From: Chloroflexi bacterium 44-23 | GTDB taxonomy: Bacteria; Chloroflexota; Anaerolineae; Anaerolineales; Anaerolineaceae | Length of the DNA stretch: 64,000 bases | Assembly: GCA_001899005.1 (NCBI GenBank) | Contig: MKUW01000028.1 | Span: forward strand, 656,503-720,502 | Reading direction: 5' to 3' | Shown here: positions 35,633 through 43,488 of the stretch, in pieces | How the letters are laid out: each line of letters starts with the position of its first letter | How positions within the stretch are numbered: position 1 is the stretch's first letter | Notes under the pieces: generated by a model | What the model was told of the DNA's origin: nothing | The model's input: the letters and a program-made list of their open reading frames with translations, nothing else | The model's database searches: none | Position numbers and translations under genes: made by a program

Positions 35633-36850
35633 CTACTTCGCTCCTGCGGGTGGATACCACTTAATCGCCCAGACACCCGACCCCGCTTCTTTCTTGTTGG
35701 CCAGGTCATAATAAACCTGACTGTCCGGAACTTCATAGTAGGGGGTGAACTGCTGCACAATCTCCACCCAGGTTTGGCCCGGTTTCATCGGGAACGGATT
35801 GCCATCGGCATCCATAAAGCGGATTGGGCGCAACTTGCCAGTTGAGCGCTCATAATCCTCACTGATAGTGGTCCAGTAAATCTTATACATCTGGCCATCG
35901 CGGAAGAGTAAGGCTGGCATCTTCTTCATATACATCAGGTTAATATCAATAATGGTTGGGCGTACTACCTCGTGCGGGGCAAACAGAACTACCACGTTCT
36001 CAAAGGTCAGCGCTTCACCGTTAAGACGATCTGTGATCAAGTCAAAAGTCGTGCCGTCGGCATGGTCCTGGTAGCGATTATAAGCACCACTTTCCTGGTC
36101 ATATAACCAGTTCACCTGATTAAGATAAGCATATTTAAGCCAGATACGTGTCCCTTTTTGGCCGCCCTCGGGAACAGCCTGGTTGAATGCCAGCCCTTGT
36201 AAGGAAAGCTCACCCAAACGCTTTTGATTCTTCTGAGCAATCTGCTCCAATTTGGTGACATCTATCAGAGCACTGTTGATGCTGTCCGCATCCGAGCCAT
36301 AGACGTTCGTATATTGATTGAGGCTTGGCACTACCGCCGATGAGCCTGAAGCCATTACCAAAAATCCGTTGAATAATTTACGCAACCCTTCGTAAGGCAG
36401 CCGCCCGGAACGAATCGGACCAACCATGGCATTATCCGTGACTGCACCGACACTGGTGTCCGTTGTAGTGGCAACCCCTTCTTCTGGCAACTTGGGAAAA
36501 TCTCCATAGAACATGGCCAGATAGCGTGTCATCCCTTCACCGATGTAAATTTCAAACACAAAGGGTGAGAAAGACAGGCCTGCCTGCGGGCGGGCGCTGA
36601 CCGGAAAATTGGTGATTGAAACCAAGGCCGGTGGAACGTTCAAATTGGCCGGGTTTTCAACCGGCAAACCAGTCAACGGGTTGAAGCCATCCGGGTAAAC
36701 CTGGGGACCAATCTGACCGGCCGGTAACGTGGGAACTGGATCTGCGGGTGTTGCTGTCGCAGCCACTGCCGGTGAAACCATAATACTGGACAAGCTCATC
36801 ACCAGAATTATGAACACCACCAGAGCAGCCCAGCTTGATTTTTTAAGCAT
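35633..36850 (-). CDS. DUF3048-family exported protein (YerB-like)
   Basis: 405 residues. A signal segment (WAALVVFIILVMSLSSIMVSPAVA) is followed by a Pro/Thr linker and the conserved DUF3048 core: NPLTGLPVENPANLNVPPALVSITNFPVSARPQAGL, FEIYIGEGMTRYLAMFYGDFP, VGPIRSGRLPYEGL. The C-terminal part WLYDQESGAYNRYQDHADGTTF and FTPYYEVPDSQVYYDLANKKEAGSGVWAIKW also matches the family layout. The function is not established; the Bacillus member is YerB. GGAGG lies 4 nt before the ATG. It is a single gene on the minus strand. Confidence 0.85.
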   Translation of the reverse strand: MLKKSSWAALVVFIILVMSLSSIMVSPAVAATATPADPVPTLPAGQIGPQVYPDGFNPLTGLPVENPANLNVPPALVSITNFPVSARPQAGLSFSPFVFEIYIGEGMTRYLAMFYGDFPKLPEEGVATTTDTSVGAVTDNAMVGPIRSGRLPYEGLRKLFNGFLVMASGSSAVVPSLNQYTNVYGSDADSINSALIDVTKLEQIAQKNQKRLGELSLQGLAFNQAVPEGGQKGTRIWLKYAYLNQVNWLYDQESGAYNRYQDHADGTTFDLITDRLNGEALTFENVVVLFAPHEVVRPTIIDINLMYMKKMPALLFRDGQMYKIYWTTISEDYERSTGKLRPIRFMDADGNPFPMKPGQTWVEIVQQFTPYYEVPDSQVYYDLANKKEAGSGVWAIKWYPPAGAK

Positions 36851-37056
36851 AAAACCTCCAAAATTAAGACCTTTTGATCTAATTCCATTTTATGATAGTT
36901 TCGGTAAGAAACACTTAACAAATCTGTCAATTAGGCGAGATTAGGCGTCAGGCTGGCTATAAATAGGAGTTTTTCTGCCAGCAGGAACTGCTTGGAAGCA
37001 GAGCCAACTAAAATTCAGTATTTACAAACTGAAAACCAATCTAAAAAGGAGGAAAA

Positions 37057-37161
37057 ATGACTAACCTTGTGAATGTTTTTTTGATCACTACCCTCAAACT
37101 TGGATTGAAACTTTTTATTTTTTCCAAACCCCTTAACCAAATCGTTCCTGGCCGAGATTGA
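37057..37161 (+). pseudogene. 34-codon ORF with strong ribosome site, possible interrupted gene start
   Basis: The word AAGGAGGAAAAATGA stands here and again at the true gene start at 37516, where it precedes the NBR1-domain gene. Here the ATG opens only 34 codons (MTNLVNVFLITTLKLGLKLF...) and ends inside the repeat element. This looks like a gene start cut off by the element, or a translated leader peptide; both are inference. Confidence 0.35.
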
Positions 37162-37323
37162 GGGACTTCCGGTGAATCCGGGTATTTGCAAGAATGTCTT
37201 TTTGACCACAACCTTCAAGCTCGGATTGGGGTTTAAAAACCTAACCCGAATCCGAGCTAGGAATTAGCTTTTATTCGGACGTAGTTTTTCCATTCTGGCT
37301 CTTATTACCGCCCCAATCTCGGC
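37138..37323 (-). repeat. Nested-hairpin dispersed element, copy 2
   Basis: About 186 bp, read on the minus strand: GCCGAGATTGGGG (37323), TTCCTAGCTCGGATTCGGG (around 37250), CCCCAATCCGAGCTTGAAGG (around 37220), TCCCTCAATCTCGGC and AGGAACGATT (37138-37165). Order and spacing match copy 1 at 19644-19838. A degenerate extra half (CTACCCTCAAACTTGGATTG) at 37088-37110 suggests local tandem duplication. Confidence 0.75.
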
Positions 37324-37515
37324 TTCAAAGGATATCCTGCAATATGTAGGTGGCAGCCGTAAAAGCGATCAAGTTGCTGCGTGCTTGCCAGTATTCCCAC
37401 CGCTTTCCATTGCGGCATAGGCATTTTCCCCATCAAGCATGAGGGAAGGTTCTACTGGTCTCCTGCGTTTCAAGGCTATAAACTTTAACTATAAGGAAGT
37501 TTATAAGGAGGAAAA

Positions 37516-38292
37516 ATGAAAACTCTAAAAAAATCTAATATTTTCCGTTTCGTAACGGTTTTATTGGCACTCAGTTTGACCCTTTTTGCAGTTCCAAACG
37601 TACAGGCTGCCAAAACAAATTTACGAATTAACATCCTGGCGGTCGATAAAAATAATAAAATTCTAGTGGAAGCGGTCAACTTTCCTGCCAATCAACTTTG
37701 GAATGTGCGTATTGGCACCTACTATGGGTTCTCGAGGGACAATGTAACTGTAGGACAAATTGATGCACCCAACGGTGGTAATTTCCAATTCGTGGTTCAA
37801 CTCCCCGAGGTTGTGAAAGATGTAGACCTCGTTTCAGTGCGTCTGGACAGTCAAACTGATTACTATGTCTATAATGCCTTCCACAATGTCTCGCGCGGCA
37901 AGGTCCCGGAGGTCGGCTCAGGCCAGATCATAATTCCGGTTACCGGCACAACACCATCCGGAAATTCCACGTGTGTTATGAATTCCGTCACACTCACCAG
38001 CACGATTATCATGCCCGCCAATAATGACTTCACCACCATATGGGAAGTAAAAAATAATGGCTCGAATAACCTTGAAGAAAGTAATGTGGATTTAAAGTTC
38101 ATCAATGGTATTTCAATGCATAGAGATGGCAGCCTTTTCGATCTTGCCAGCACAGTGCAACCCGGCCAAACCATCCGCGTAAGCGTCAATATGCGCTCTC
38201 CCAGCCAAGCTGGTATCTACACCGCCAATTGGGCTTTGGTTAATGGAAGTACGATATTATGTAATTTACCGGTGACCATTATTGTTCCTTAA
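37516..38292 (+). CDS. Secreted protein with C-terminal NBR1-type Ig domain
   Basis: 258 residues. A signal peptide (FRFVTVLLALSLTLFAVPNVQAA, cleavage after QAA) is followed by a beta-rich domain of about 110 residues (LRINILAVDKNNKILVEAVNFPANQLWNVRIG), then residues about 155-258 that match the FW domain of NBR1: FTTIWEVKNNGSNNLEESNVDLKFING, VQPGQTIRVSVNMRSPSQAGIYTANWALVNG. In bacteria this domain occurs in surface proteins; the role is unknown. AAGGAGG lies 6 nt before the ATG. It is followed by a good terminator and stands alone. Confidence 0.78.
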   Translation: MKTLKKSNIFRFVTVLLALSLTLFAVPNVQAAKTNLRINILAVDKNNKILVEAVNFPANQLWNVRIGTYYGFSRDNVTVGQIDAPNGGNFQFVVQLPEVVKDVDLVSVRLDSQTDYYVYNAFHNVSRGKVPEVGSGQIIIPVTGTTPSGNSTCVMNSVTLTSTIIMPANNDFTTIWEVKNNGSNNLEESNVDLKFINGISMHRDGSLFDLASTVQPGQTIRVSVNMRSPSQAGIYTANWALVNGSTILCNLPVTIIVP

Positions 38293-38330
38293 TACCTAAA
38301 ATCCGATTTGTGATTAAGATAAGAAATCCA

Positions 38331-38361
38331 CAGCAGCTCCTGGAGTTACCGGGAGCTGCTG
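38331..38361 (+). terminator. Rho-independent terminator after the NBR1-domain gene
   Basis: Perfect 10-bp stem CAGCAGCTCC / GGAGCTGCTG with an 11-nt loop, followed by CTATTCTTTT, 38 nt past the stop codon. Confidence 0.75.
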
Positions 38362-38472
38362 CTATTCTTTTGACTTTTCAGAACTAAGCCTGTTCAGCAG
38401 TGGGCATTTGGCCTCCGCTTTCTTTTCCTCGCTTTGCGTGCCTCCGGCGCAGCTTTCTCTTCCTATAAGCTC

Positions 38473-38501
38473 GTGCAAAGCAAGCGGCTATCAGCTATAA
38501 T
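38473..38501 (+). promoter_or_regulatory. Possible promoter of the nurA-herA module
   Basis: A perfect -10 TATAAT (38496-38501) stands 17 bp after GTGCAA (38473-38478), a poor -35. The start would be near 38508, giving a 25-nt leader with GAGG before the nurA ATG at 38533. Confidence 0.4.
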
Positions 38502-38532
38502 CGACAGCATACCGCATCACCTGCGAGGATCC

Positions 38533-39705
38533 ATGCCCGTCAATTACCAACAAATTCGTAAGGCGATTAAAGACGCCGGCCTGGCGATGCCCCAACGCGA
38601 ACGAGAGTTACTTGCCCGCCGTGATCAGCTTTTCCAGCTCTTTGGACAATTTGCCGGCCAGCCTACGTTGCTGCGTGAACGCGCCAATCAAGCCCTGGCC
38701 GCCAATCCTGATTTGCGACTGGCCCTGCCACCCGATCAAGCACTCGATTCCCGAATTTCCGAGGATCTTAACCAGCCTGCTGTCACGATGTGGGCTGCCG
38801 ACGGCTCGCAAATCATCCCGGATGCCCACCTGGCGGTCCAGTTCGGTGTCATTAACGTTGGTCTGATTCGCCTGGCTGCGCAGGAACCACCCCGTCAGCA
38901 GATTGAGAGCAAGCTGTTATATGCTAATGAGCTCTACAGCGCCCAGGGACACCTGCTTGGCGAAGAATCGATCGCCTTGCGACGTGATTCAAGTGAACGC
39001 ACCGCTCTGCTTAAAGCAGCCCAGGGTGAAACCAGCCCTGTTCTGACCCTGACTGACGGCCCATTGGAGCTTTTCCGTGAGATGGGCAATTCAATGGAAT
39101 ACAAACAGCAGGTCACTGAATACCTCAGCATCCTGAGCCAGATGGCTGAGAAACGGATTGCCACCGCCGGTTATGTCGATAAGCCACGCTCAGACTTGGT
39201 CATCCGCCTGCTGGAGTTGCAAAACATCCCGGCGCAGGACCTGGGCAAATCCGACCGCCTGCGCAGCCTGGTGGGTATCCCGGATACAGAGTTGTTTGCC
39301 AGCTTTCTGGAGCCCTGTGAGCGGTCAGTTGTGTTCGAATTGAAATCACCATCCGCCCAGTATTTTGGCGGGGATCTGGCCATCCACTTCTTCTATTTAA
39401 ATGTAGGGCGAACCGCGAAAGCCCATATCGTCCGGGTAGAAATCCCGGCCTGGATGGCAGGCTCTGAAAGCACTCTGGCCACCATCCAGCATGCCCTGCT
39501 GGCACAATGCCGCCAGATGGGCAGCAAGGCTTACCCATACATTTTGCACCGCGCGCATGAGACTGCCGTGGTATCGTATGATGAGCGCAATCAACTGCTC
39601 AATTTATTACAGGTGGAACTGCTCAATCAGGGTCTCTCTGCCGGGGAAACTTCTCAAAAACAGCAGGCCAAAAACCTGCCGGGAAAAACGAGGTTTGGAC
39701 AATGA
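38533..39705 (+). CDS. nurA: NurA-like nuclease
   Basis: 390 residues of the NurA fold, a 5'-to-3' nuclease that works with the HerA translocase in DNA end resection. The active-site pattern is visible: WAADGSQIIPD (Asp near residue 89), LTLTDGPLELF (Asp near 175), and C-terminal YPYILHRAHETAVV with the conserved His. The ATG at 38533 with GAGG 5 nt upstream is preferred; an upstream extension to 38434 falls in promoter sequence. It overlaps the next gene by 4 nt (ATGA), and herA follows. NurA-HerA pairs are classical in archaea and present in some bacteria; the function here is inferred. Confidence 0.85.
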   Translation: MPVNYQQIRKAIKDAGLAMPQRERELLARRDQLFQLFGQFAGQPTLLRERANQALAANPDLRLALPPDQALDSRISEDLNQPAVTMWAADGSQIIPDAHLAVQFGVINVGLIRLAAQEPPRQQIESKLLYANELYSAQGHLLGEESIALRRDSSERTALLKAAQGETSPVLTLTDGPLELFREMGNSMEYKQQVTEYLSILSQMAEKRIATAGYVDKPRSDLVIRLLELQNIPAQDLGKSDRLRSLVGIPDTELFASFLEPCERSVVFELKSPSAQYFGGDLAIHFFYLNVGRTAKAHIVRVEIPAWMAGSESTLATIQHALLAQCRQMGSKAYPYILHRAHETAVVSYDERNQLLNLLQVELLNQGLSAGETSQKQQAKNLPGKTRFGQ

Positions 39706-40316
39706 ATACCGATCAAATAGGTTATCTTTTACGCGCCAGTACCAGCGGAGCTGTAGCTGGCTGCCGTGTATCCGAATTGGAGTTGCCCCAGCTGGGGTGC
39801 ATGCTGCGCATCCCGCAGGCACATGGCTACCAGGTCTACGGCATCCTATATGACATGCATATCGATGATGACGGTTTGGTGCGTCAGCTGGTCACCGCGG
39901 ATAGCATCAGTCCCGAAGTAATCGCCGACAACCGCTTACACCGCACTGTGCCGGTTGAGATCAGCATGATCTTTGCCGGTTACCAGCAGGGAGAGCACAT
40001 CTTCCACCTGCTGCCGCCCCGCCCGCCTTTGACCCTCGAGGATGTCTACCTGTGTACTCCGGTCGAGATGTGTGCGTTCACCGCCAGCGGCCATTTTGGC
40101 TACTTTCGCCATATTCTGCGTGGTACCGATTTCCCGGCCGCGGAAATTCTGGCCAGCCACCTGCGTCAGGCTGCTCTGGCCCAGCTCCGGCAAGACAACC
40201 CCGGCTGGGCGAACGCCGCCACCCAGGAAGTGATCACACTGCTGCGTGACGACTACCCCACCTTAATGAACGTGCTAGCGGCTCTTTCGGACGCACAATT
40301 AATGAGCGAGGAATAA
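39702..40316 (+). CDS. Unknown protein between nurA and herA, HAS-barrel-like start
   Basis: 204 residues of no family I recognise. It begins DQIGYLLRASTSGAVAGCRV, which resembles the start of the HerA HAS-barrel in the next gene (YIGYVVGGGLKNNLNVRL), so a barrel that docks on HerA or NurA is possible. The middle (VPVEISMIFAGYQQGEHIFHLLPPRPPLTLEDVYLC) and the helical C-terminus (LASHLRQAALAQLRQDNP, EVITLLRDDYPTLMNVLAALS) have no catalytic motif that I can see. It overlaps nurA by 4 nt and lies 3 nt before herA, so a three-part complex made in fixed ratio is likely. This is inference from gene order. Confidence 0.75.
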   Translation: MNTDQIGYLLRASTSGAVAGCRVSELELPQLGCMLRIPQAHGYQVYGILYDMHIDDDGLVRQLVTADSISPEVIADNRLHRTVPVEISMIFAGYQQGEHIFHLLPPRPPLTLEDVYLCTPVEMCAFTASGHFGYFRHILRGTDFPAAEILASHLRQAALAQLRQDNPGWANAATQEVITLLRDDYPTLMNVLAALSDAQLMSEE

Positions 40317-40319
40317 GAG

Positions 40320-42029
40320 ATGACAGATCAGGAATCCCCTTACATTGGATATGTGGTTGGCGGTGGGTTAAAGAATAATCTGAATGTACGCCTGACCGTG
40401 CCGGCCAGCCAGGTGCGTGAAGGCAGTTTTGTGGTGGTTGAATCGGGTGATGATCAATTTTACGGCCTGGTGACCAACCTGCAGCTGGGTGCAACCGATC
40501 CGCGCTTTGCAGACGAACAGAGCGAAAATCGCTTTCCGGCCCACCTGGCCAGCTTACTGCACGGCCAAACTCTTTACACCAACCTGGAAGTAATGCCGGC
40601 CCTGATGCTCGACCGCGGACCAGACCCCGCTTCCCCCGATTACGAAACCTGGCGTGCGGCCCACCCGGAAGATAAAAGCCATGCCATGCCGGTCAAAACA
40701 GTACCTGCCCACCATGCCCAAACGCGCAACGCGCACGCCGGTGATGTCGCTGAGATTTTCGGTAATCCCCTCAAGAAAGGCAACTTTATTGTCGGCAGCA
40801 CCCGCGAACATGGTCACCCCATCTGCATCAACCTGGATAAATTTGTGCAGCGCTCCTCCGGCATTTTTGGTGCGACCGGCACCGGCAAGTCCTTCCTGAC
40901 CCGTATCATCCTCTCCGGCCTGATTCACCATGACCGCACCTCACTGCTCATCTTTGACATGCACAACGAATATGGCTTTGACGACCAGGCTACCGATACC
41001 AATCAGAAAGTGCCCGGGCTTAAGTCAAAATTTGGCAGCAAGGTGACCCTGATCGGCCTGGGTGCCGGCAGCAAAGTGCGCGGACTCAGCCCCGATTCCA
41101 ATTTACAACTGGCTGAATCTCAAATCACGCCTGAAGATGTGCTCATGCTGGCCGGTGAACTTAACCTGCGCGAAACCAGCGCCACCACCCTGGATGCCCT
41201 GGTGCATTCTTTTGGGCGGGAAAGCTGGTTCCATGAGTTTAAGCTGCTCAAAAATGGCGCTTTGATTGAAGATGAGAAAGGCAAAAAAATACCCGCTCCG
41301 GATAGCGTCGCTTACTGGGCTAACCAGAACGGCGTAAACGCCTTCGCCGCTGAAGGGCTGCATTCCAAATTGGGGCGGCTTTTCAACTTGAGCTATATCA
41401 GCCAAAAACCACCCAATAACGCCTTGCAGGAAATCATTCTCACCCTCGAAAAAGGCAAACACGTCGTGCTCTCTTTCGGCGATCACGAAACCGACCTGGA
41501 TTACCTGTTGGTGACCAACACCCTCACCCGCCAGATCCGCGCCGCCTGGGAGAAAAAGACCAACGACTTTCGCGGCAAGAATGCCCAGGAGCCGCGCCCG
41601 CTGGTAATTGTGGTGGAGGAAGCCCATAAGTTGCTCAACCGCGAGATGGCCTCACAGACTACCTTCAGCACCATTGCCCGTGAAATGCGCAAGTATTACG
41701 TCACCCTGCTGATCATTGACCAGCGTCCCTCACAGATCTATGACGAAGTTATGTCGCAGCTTGGCACGCGCATTAGCGGCTGGCTCGGGGATGATGCCGA
41801 TATCTCCGCCGTTCTTTCTGGGTTGGCCAGCCGCGAGTCACTGCGCGGAATGCTCTCTCGTCTGCAACCCGCTGAAGAAGTGCTGCTGCTCGGGTGGGGG
41901 GTCCCCATGCCCATCCCGATCCGCTCACGCCGCTATGATCAGCAATTTTGGGAAGAGTTGCTGGGTGATGCATCTGCGGGCAATCAGACCAAGTCGATAG
42001 ATACGATTATGGGTGAACTGGGTTATTGA
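40320..42029 (+). CDS. herA: HerA-like hexameric DNA translocase
   Basis: 569 residues. An N-terminal HAS-barrel (about 1-150) precedes a RecA-like ATPase: Walker A GATGTGKSFLTRI near residue 184, FDMHNEYGFD, Walker B RPLVIVVEEAHKLLNREM near 427, and a sensor/arginine region IIDQRPSQIYDEVMSQLGTRISG. These are HerA/FtsK-HerA features. It should form a ring that feeds DNA to NurA for resection at breaks or stalled forks. Compared with archaeal HerA the barrel-to-ATPase linker is longer (AAHPEDKSHAMPVKT), and there is an acidic loop with EDEKGKKIPAPDS near 320. No SIR2 or other defence effector is adjacent. Confidence 0.88.
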   Translation: MTDQESPYIGYVVGGGLKNNLNVRLTVPASQVREGSFVVVESGDDQFYGLVTNLQLGATDPRFADEQSENRFPAHLASLLHGQTLYTNLEVMPALMLDRGPDPASPDYETWRAAHPEDKSHAMPVKTVPAHHAQTRNAHAGDVAEIFGNPLKKGNFIVGSTREHGHPICINLDKFVQRSSGIFGATGTGKSFLTRIILSGLIHHDRTSLLIFDMHNEYGFDDQATDTNQKVPGLKSKFGSKVTLIGLGAGSKVRGLSPDSNLQLAESQITPEDVLMLAGELNLRETSATTLDALVHSFGRESWFHEFKLLKNGALIEDEKGKKIPAPDSVAYWANQNGVNAFAAEGLHSKLGRLFNLSYISQKPPNNALQEIILTLEKGKHVVLSFGDHETDLDYLLVTNTLTRQIRAAWEKKTNDFRGKNAQEPRPLVIVVEEAHKLLNREMASQTTFSTIAREMRKYYVTLLIIDQRPSQIYDEVMSQLGTRISGWLGDDADISAVLSGLASRESLRGMLSRLQPAEEVLLLGWGVPMPIPIRSRRYDQQFWEELLGDASAGNQTKSIDTIMGELGY

Positions 42030-42225
42030 CCGGAGAACAACATAGCTGGATTCTTGTTATCTTCCCAGCTGACGAATAGCCGGCTAACCATTGCACGAGT
42101 CGGCAATAAGGGTCGCTCAATTTAGATTGACGAATGACCTTTTTGCTCACTTTAGGCACGATTTCAGAATTTACACGCCATAAACTAGAACCCAAAGTGA
42201 TCAATGGGTAGTTTCCACATCCTAG

Positions 42226-42552
42226 CTGACCCTTTTCCTCAGTGCAGTAACCCTTGGTGAAATTCAATTTGGCATTGAGCATCTACCAGATTCTCAACGC
42301 AAAAACCAATTGTTGCTTTGGGTAAATAGTGATTTAATGGCTCGCTTTGGTGATCGTATTCTACCAATGGAGAATCTGACTTTGTTGACCTGGGGCTCAC
42401 TTAAAGCTCGCCTGGAGAAATCTGGCCAACCAATGCCGGTCATGAATTCCTTAATTGCTGCAACTGCTCTACAGCATAATCTGATTTTAGTCACCCGCAA
42501 TGTGGCGGATTTCCATGCCTGTGGACCTAGCATCTTAAACCCCTGGGAGTAA
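42226..42552 (+). pseudogene. Truncated VapC (PIN-domain toxin) remnant
   Basis: In frame from 42226 the sequence reads LTLFLSAVTLGEIQFGIEHL, then RFGDRILPMENLTLLTWG, NSLIAATALQHNLILVTRN and ADFHACGPSILNPWE, the middle and end of VapC. The opening with the first catalytic Asp (LLDTNV in the family) is missing: a stop codon TAG lies directly upstream at 42223-42225 and no start fits. PIN residues LGE and the later Asp-Phe are kept but the usual D before LIAATA is N. No antitoxin gene remains before it. It is therefore a decayed copy beside a newer toxin pair. Confidence 0.75.
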
Positions 42553-42658
42553 AGACTGAAAAAGAAAGCACAATTTTAGCTTCCTATATTTGCCTACTGG
42601 CTGCATGCCCTTTTTTAATTCTACCCATCCAAAGTAGAAATAATCTCCTTTTACACTC

Positions 42659-42687
42659 TTGACTTAGTCCTTGACTTAGTTTATATT
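42659..42687 (+). promoter_or_regulatory. Promoter and direct repeats before the phd/vapC pair
   Basis: TTGACT (42659-42664) and TATATT (42682-42687) are 17 bp apart. The word CTTGACTTAGT occurs twice, separated by one base, across the -35 and spacer, an arrangement suited to binding by the antitoxin-toxin complex for autorepression. The operator role is inference. Confidence 0.55.
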
Positions 42688-42703
42688 AGTAAAGAGGTGT
42701 CTG

Positions 42704-42922
42704 ATGGCTAAGTTTAATATTCACGAATCAAAAACCCATTTTTCAAGCTTAATTGAACGCGTATTGACAGGTGAAGAAATTATTATTTCAAAAGCGGGTA
42801 AACCAGTAGCACGGTTGGTGCCTTATGTAACCAACATTTCTGAACGCGTTCCAGGAATGGACGAGGGAAAGGTAATTATTAACCCTGATTTTGATGATCC
42901 TTTACCTGAGTTTGATCAATGA
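42704..42922 (+). CDS. Phd/YefM-type antitoxin
   Basis: 72 residues. The N-terminal part MAKFNIHESKTHFSSLIERVLTGEEIIISKAGKPVARLVPY is the dimeric DNA-binding Phd/YefM fold; the acidic tail GMDEGKVIINPDFDDPLPEFDQ should wrap the toxin. AGAGGTG lies 5-11 nt before the ATG. It overlaps the toxin gene by 4 nt (ATGA), the usual coupling. Expected to neutralise the PIN toxin and repress the operon. Confidence 0.9.
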   Translation: MAKFNIHESKTHFSSLIERVLTGEEIIISKAGKPVARLVPYVTNISERVPGMDEGKVIINPDFDDPLPEFDQ

Positions 42923-43305
42923 GAGCATTGCTGGATACACATACTTTTCTGTGGTGGAACATGAACGATCCGCAATTATCAACCATGGTAAAGGAAATCA
43001 TAAGCGATGGAAGCAATGAGATTTATCTTTCCGCTGCCAGCGTCTGGGAAATTGCTATCAAAGTTGGTAAAGGCAGATTGCTCTTACCTGAAGAACCTGG
43101 ACCCTATATTGCCAGTCGTATGAAATCGAACCATTTTTCAGCACTCCCTATCCAAATCAGTCACACGGTTAAGGTTTATAATTTGCCGCATTATCATGAA
43201 GACCCTTTCGACCGCTTGTTAATCGCCCAGTCCCAAATGGAAAAGCTGATCCTATTGACAATCAACCCGGAGATTAGAAAATACCAGATTGAAACCATCT
43301 GGTAA
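42919..43305 (+). CDS. PIN-domain toxin (VapC type)
   Basis: 128-residue RNase-type toxin. Expected acidic residues: D6 in LLDTHTFLWW, E44 in SVWEIAIKV, D98 in DPFDRLLIAQ. The fourth position, normally Asp in the LLTxD motif, reads Asn116 (LILLTINPEI), so metal binding may be weaker or the toxin inactive; some active PIN proteins tolerate change here. It begins inside the antitoxin gene. The target RNA cannot be read from sequence. Confidence 0.9.
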   Translation: MRALLDTHTFLWWNMNDPQLSTMVKEIISDGSNEIYLSAASVWEIAIKVGKGRLLLPEEPGPYIASRMKSNHFSALPIQISHTVKVYNLPHYHEDPFDRLLIAQSQMEKLILLTINPEIRKYQIETIW

Positions 43306-43488
43306 GATATCTGCAGAAGATTGCACCATTCGGGCCTGGAATTTGACGCTATCCTAATCCTTATCCTTAACTGAGTGAAATTAATTTTCTCTCACCCTTA
43401 CACAAACACTTTCTGCAGGGTCAATTCCCGTTACAATCAATAGATACGAGTTCGCTACAAACAGCAAACCCCAGCCAGGAGTTTCCCC

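Larger units (their letters stand above)
36851..37515. other. Gene-poor region with nested-hairpin element and a duplicated gene start
   Basis: 665 bases between the DUF3048 gene and the NBR1-domain gene. It holds the small ORF at 37057, the nested-hairpin element copy 2 and a 13-base word GCTGCGTGCTTGC (37375) that also follows copy 1. A TATAAA/TATAAG-rich stretch at 37480-37500 probably carries the promoter of the next gene. Confidence 0.45.

Noticed and set aside
38533..42029. Reading the nurA-herA locus as a known HerA-SIR2 type defence system
   Set aside because: No SIR2, DUF4297 or other effector domain is next to herA; the partners seen are NurA and an unassigned protein.
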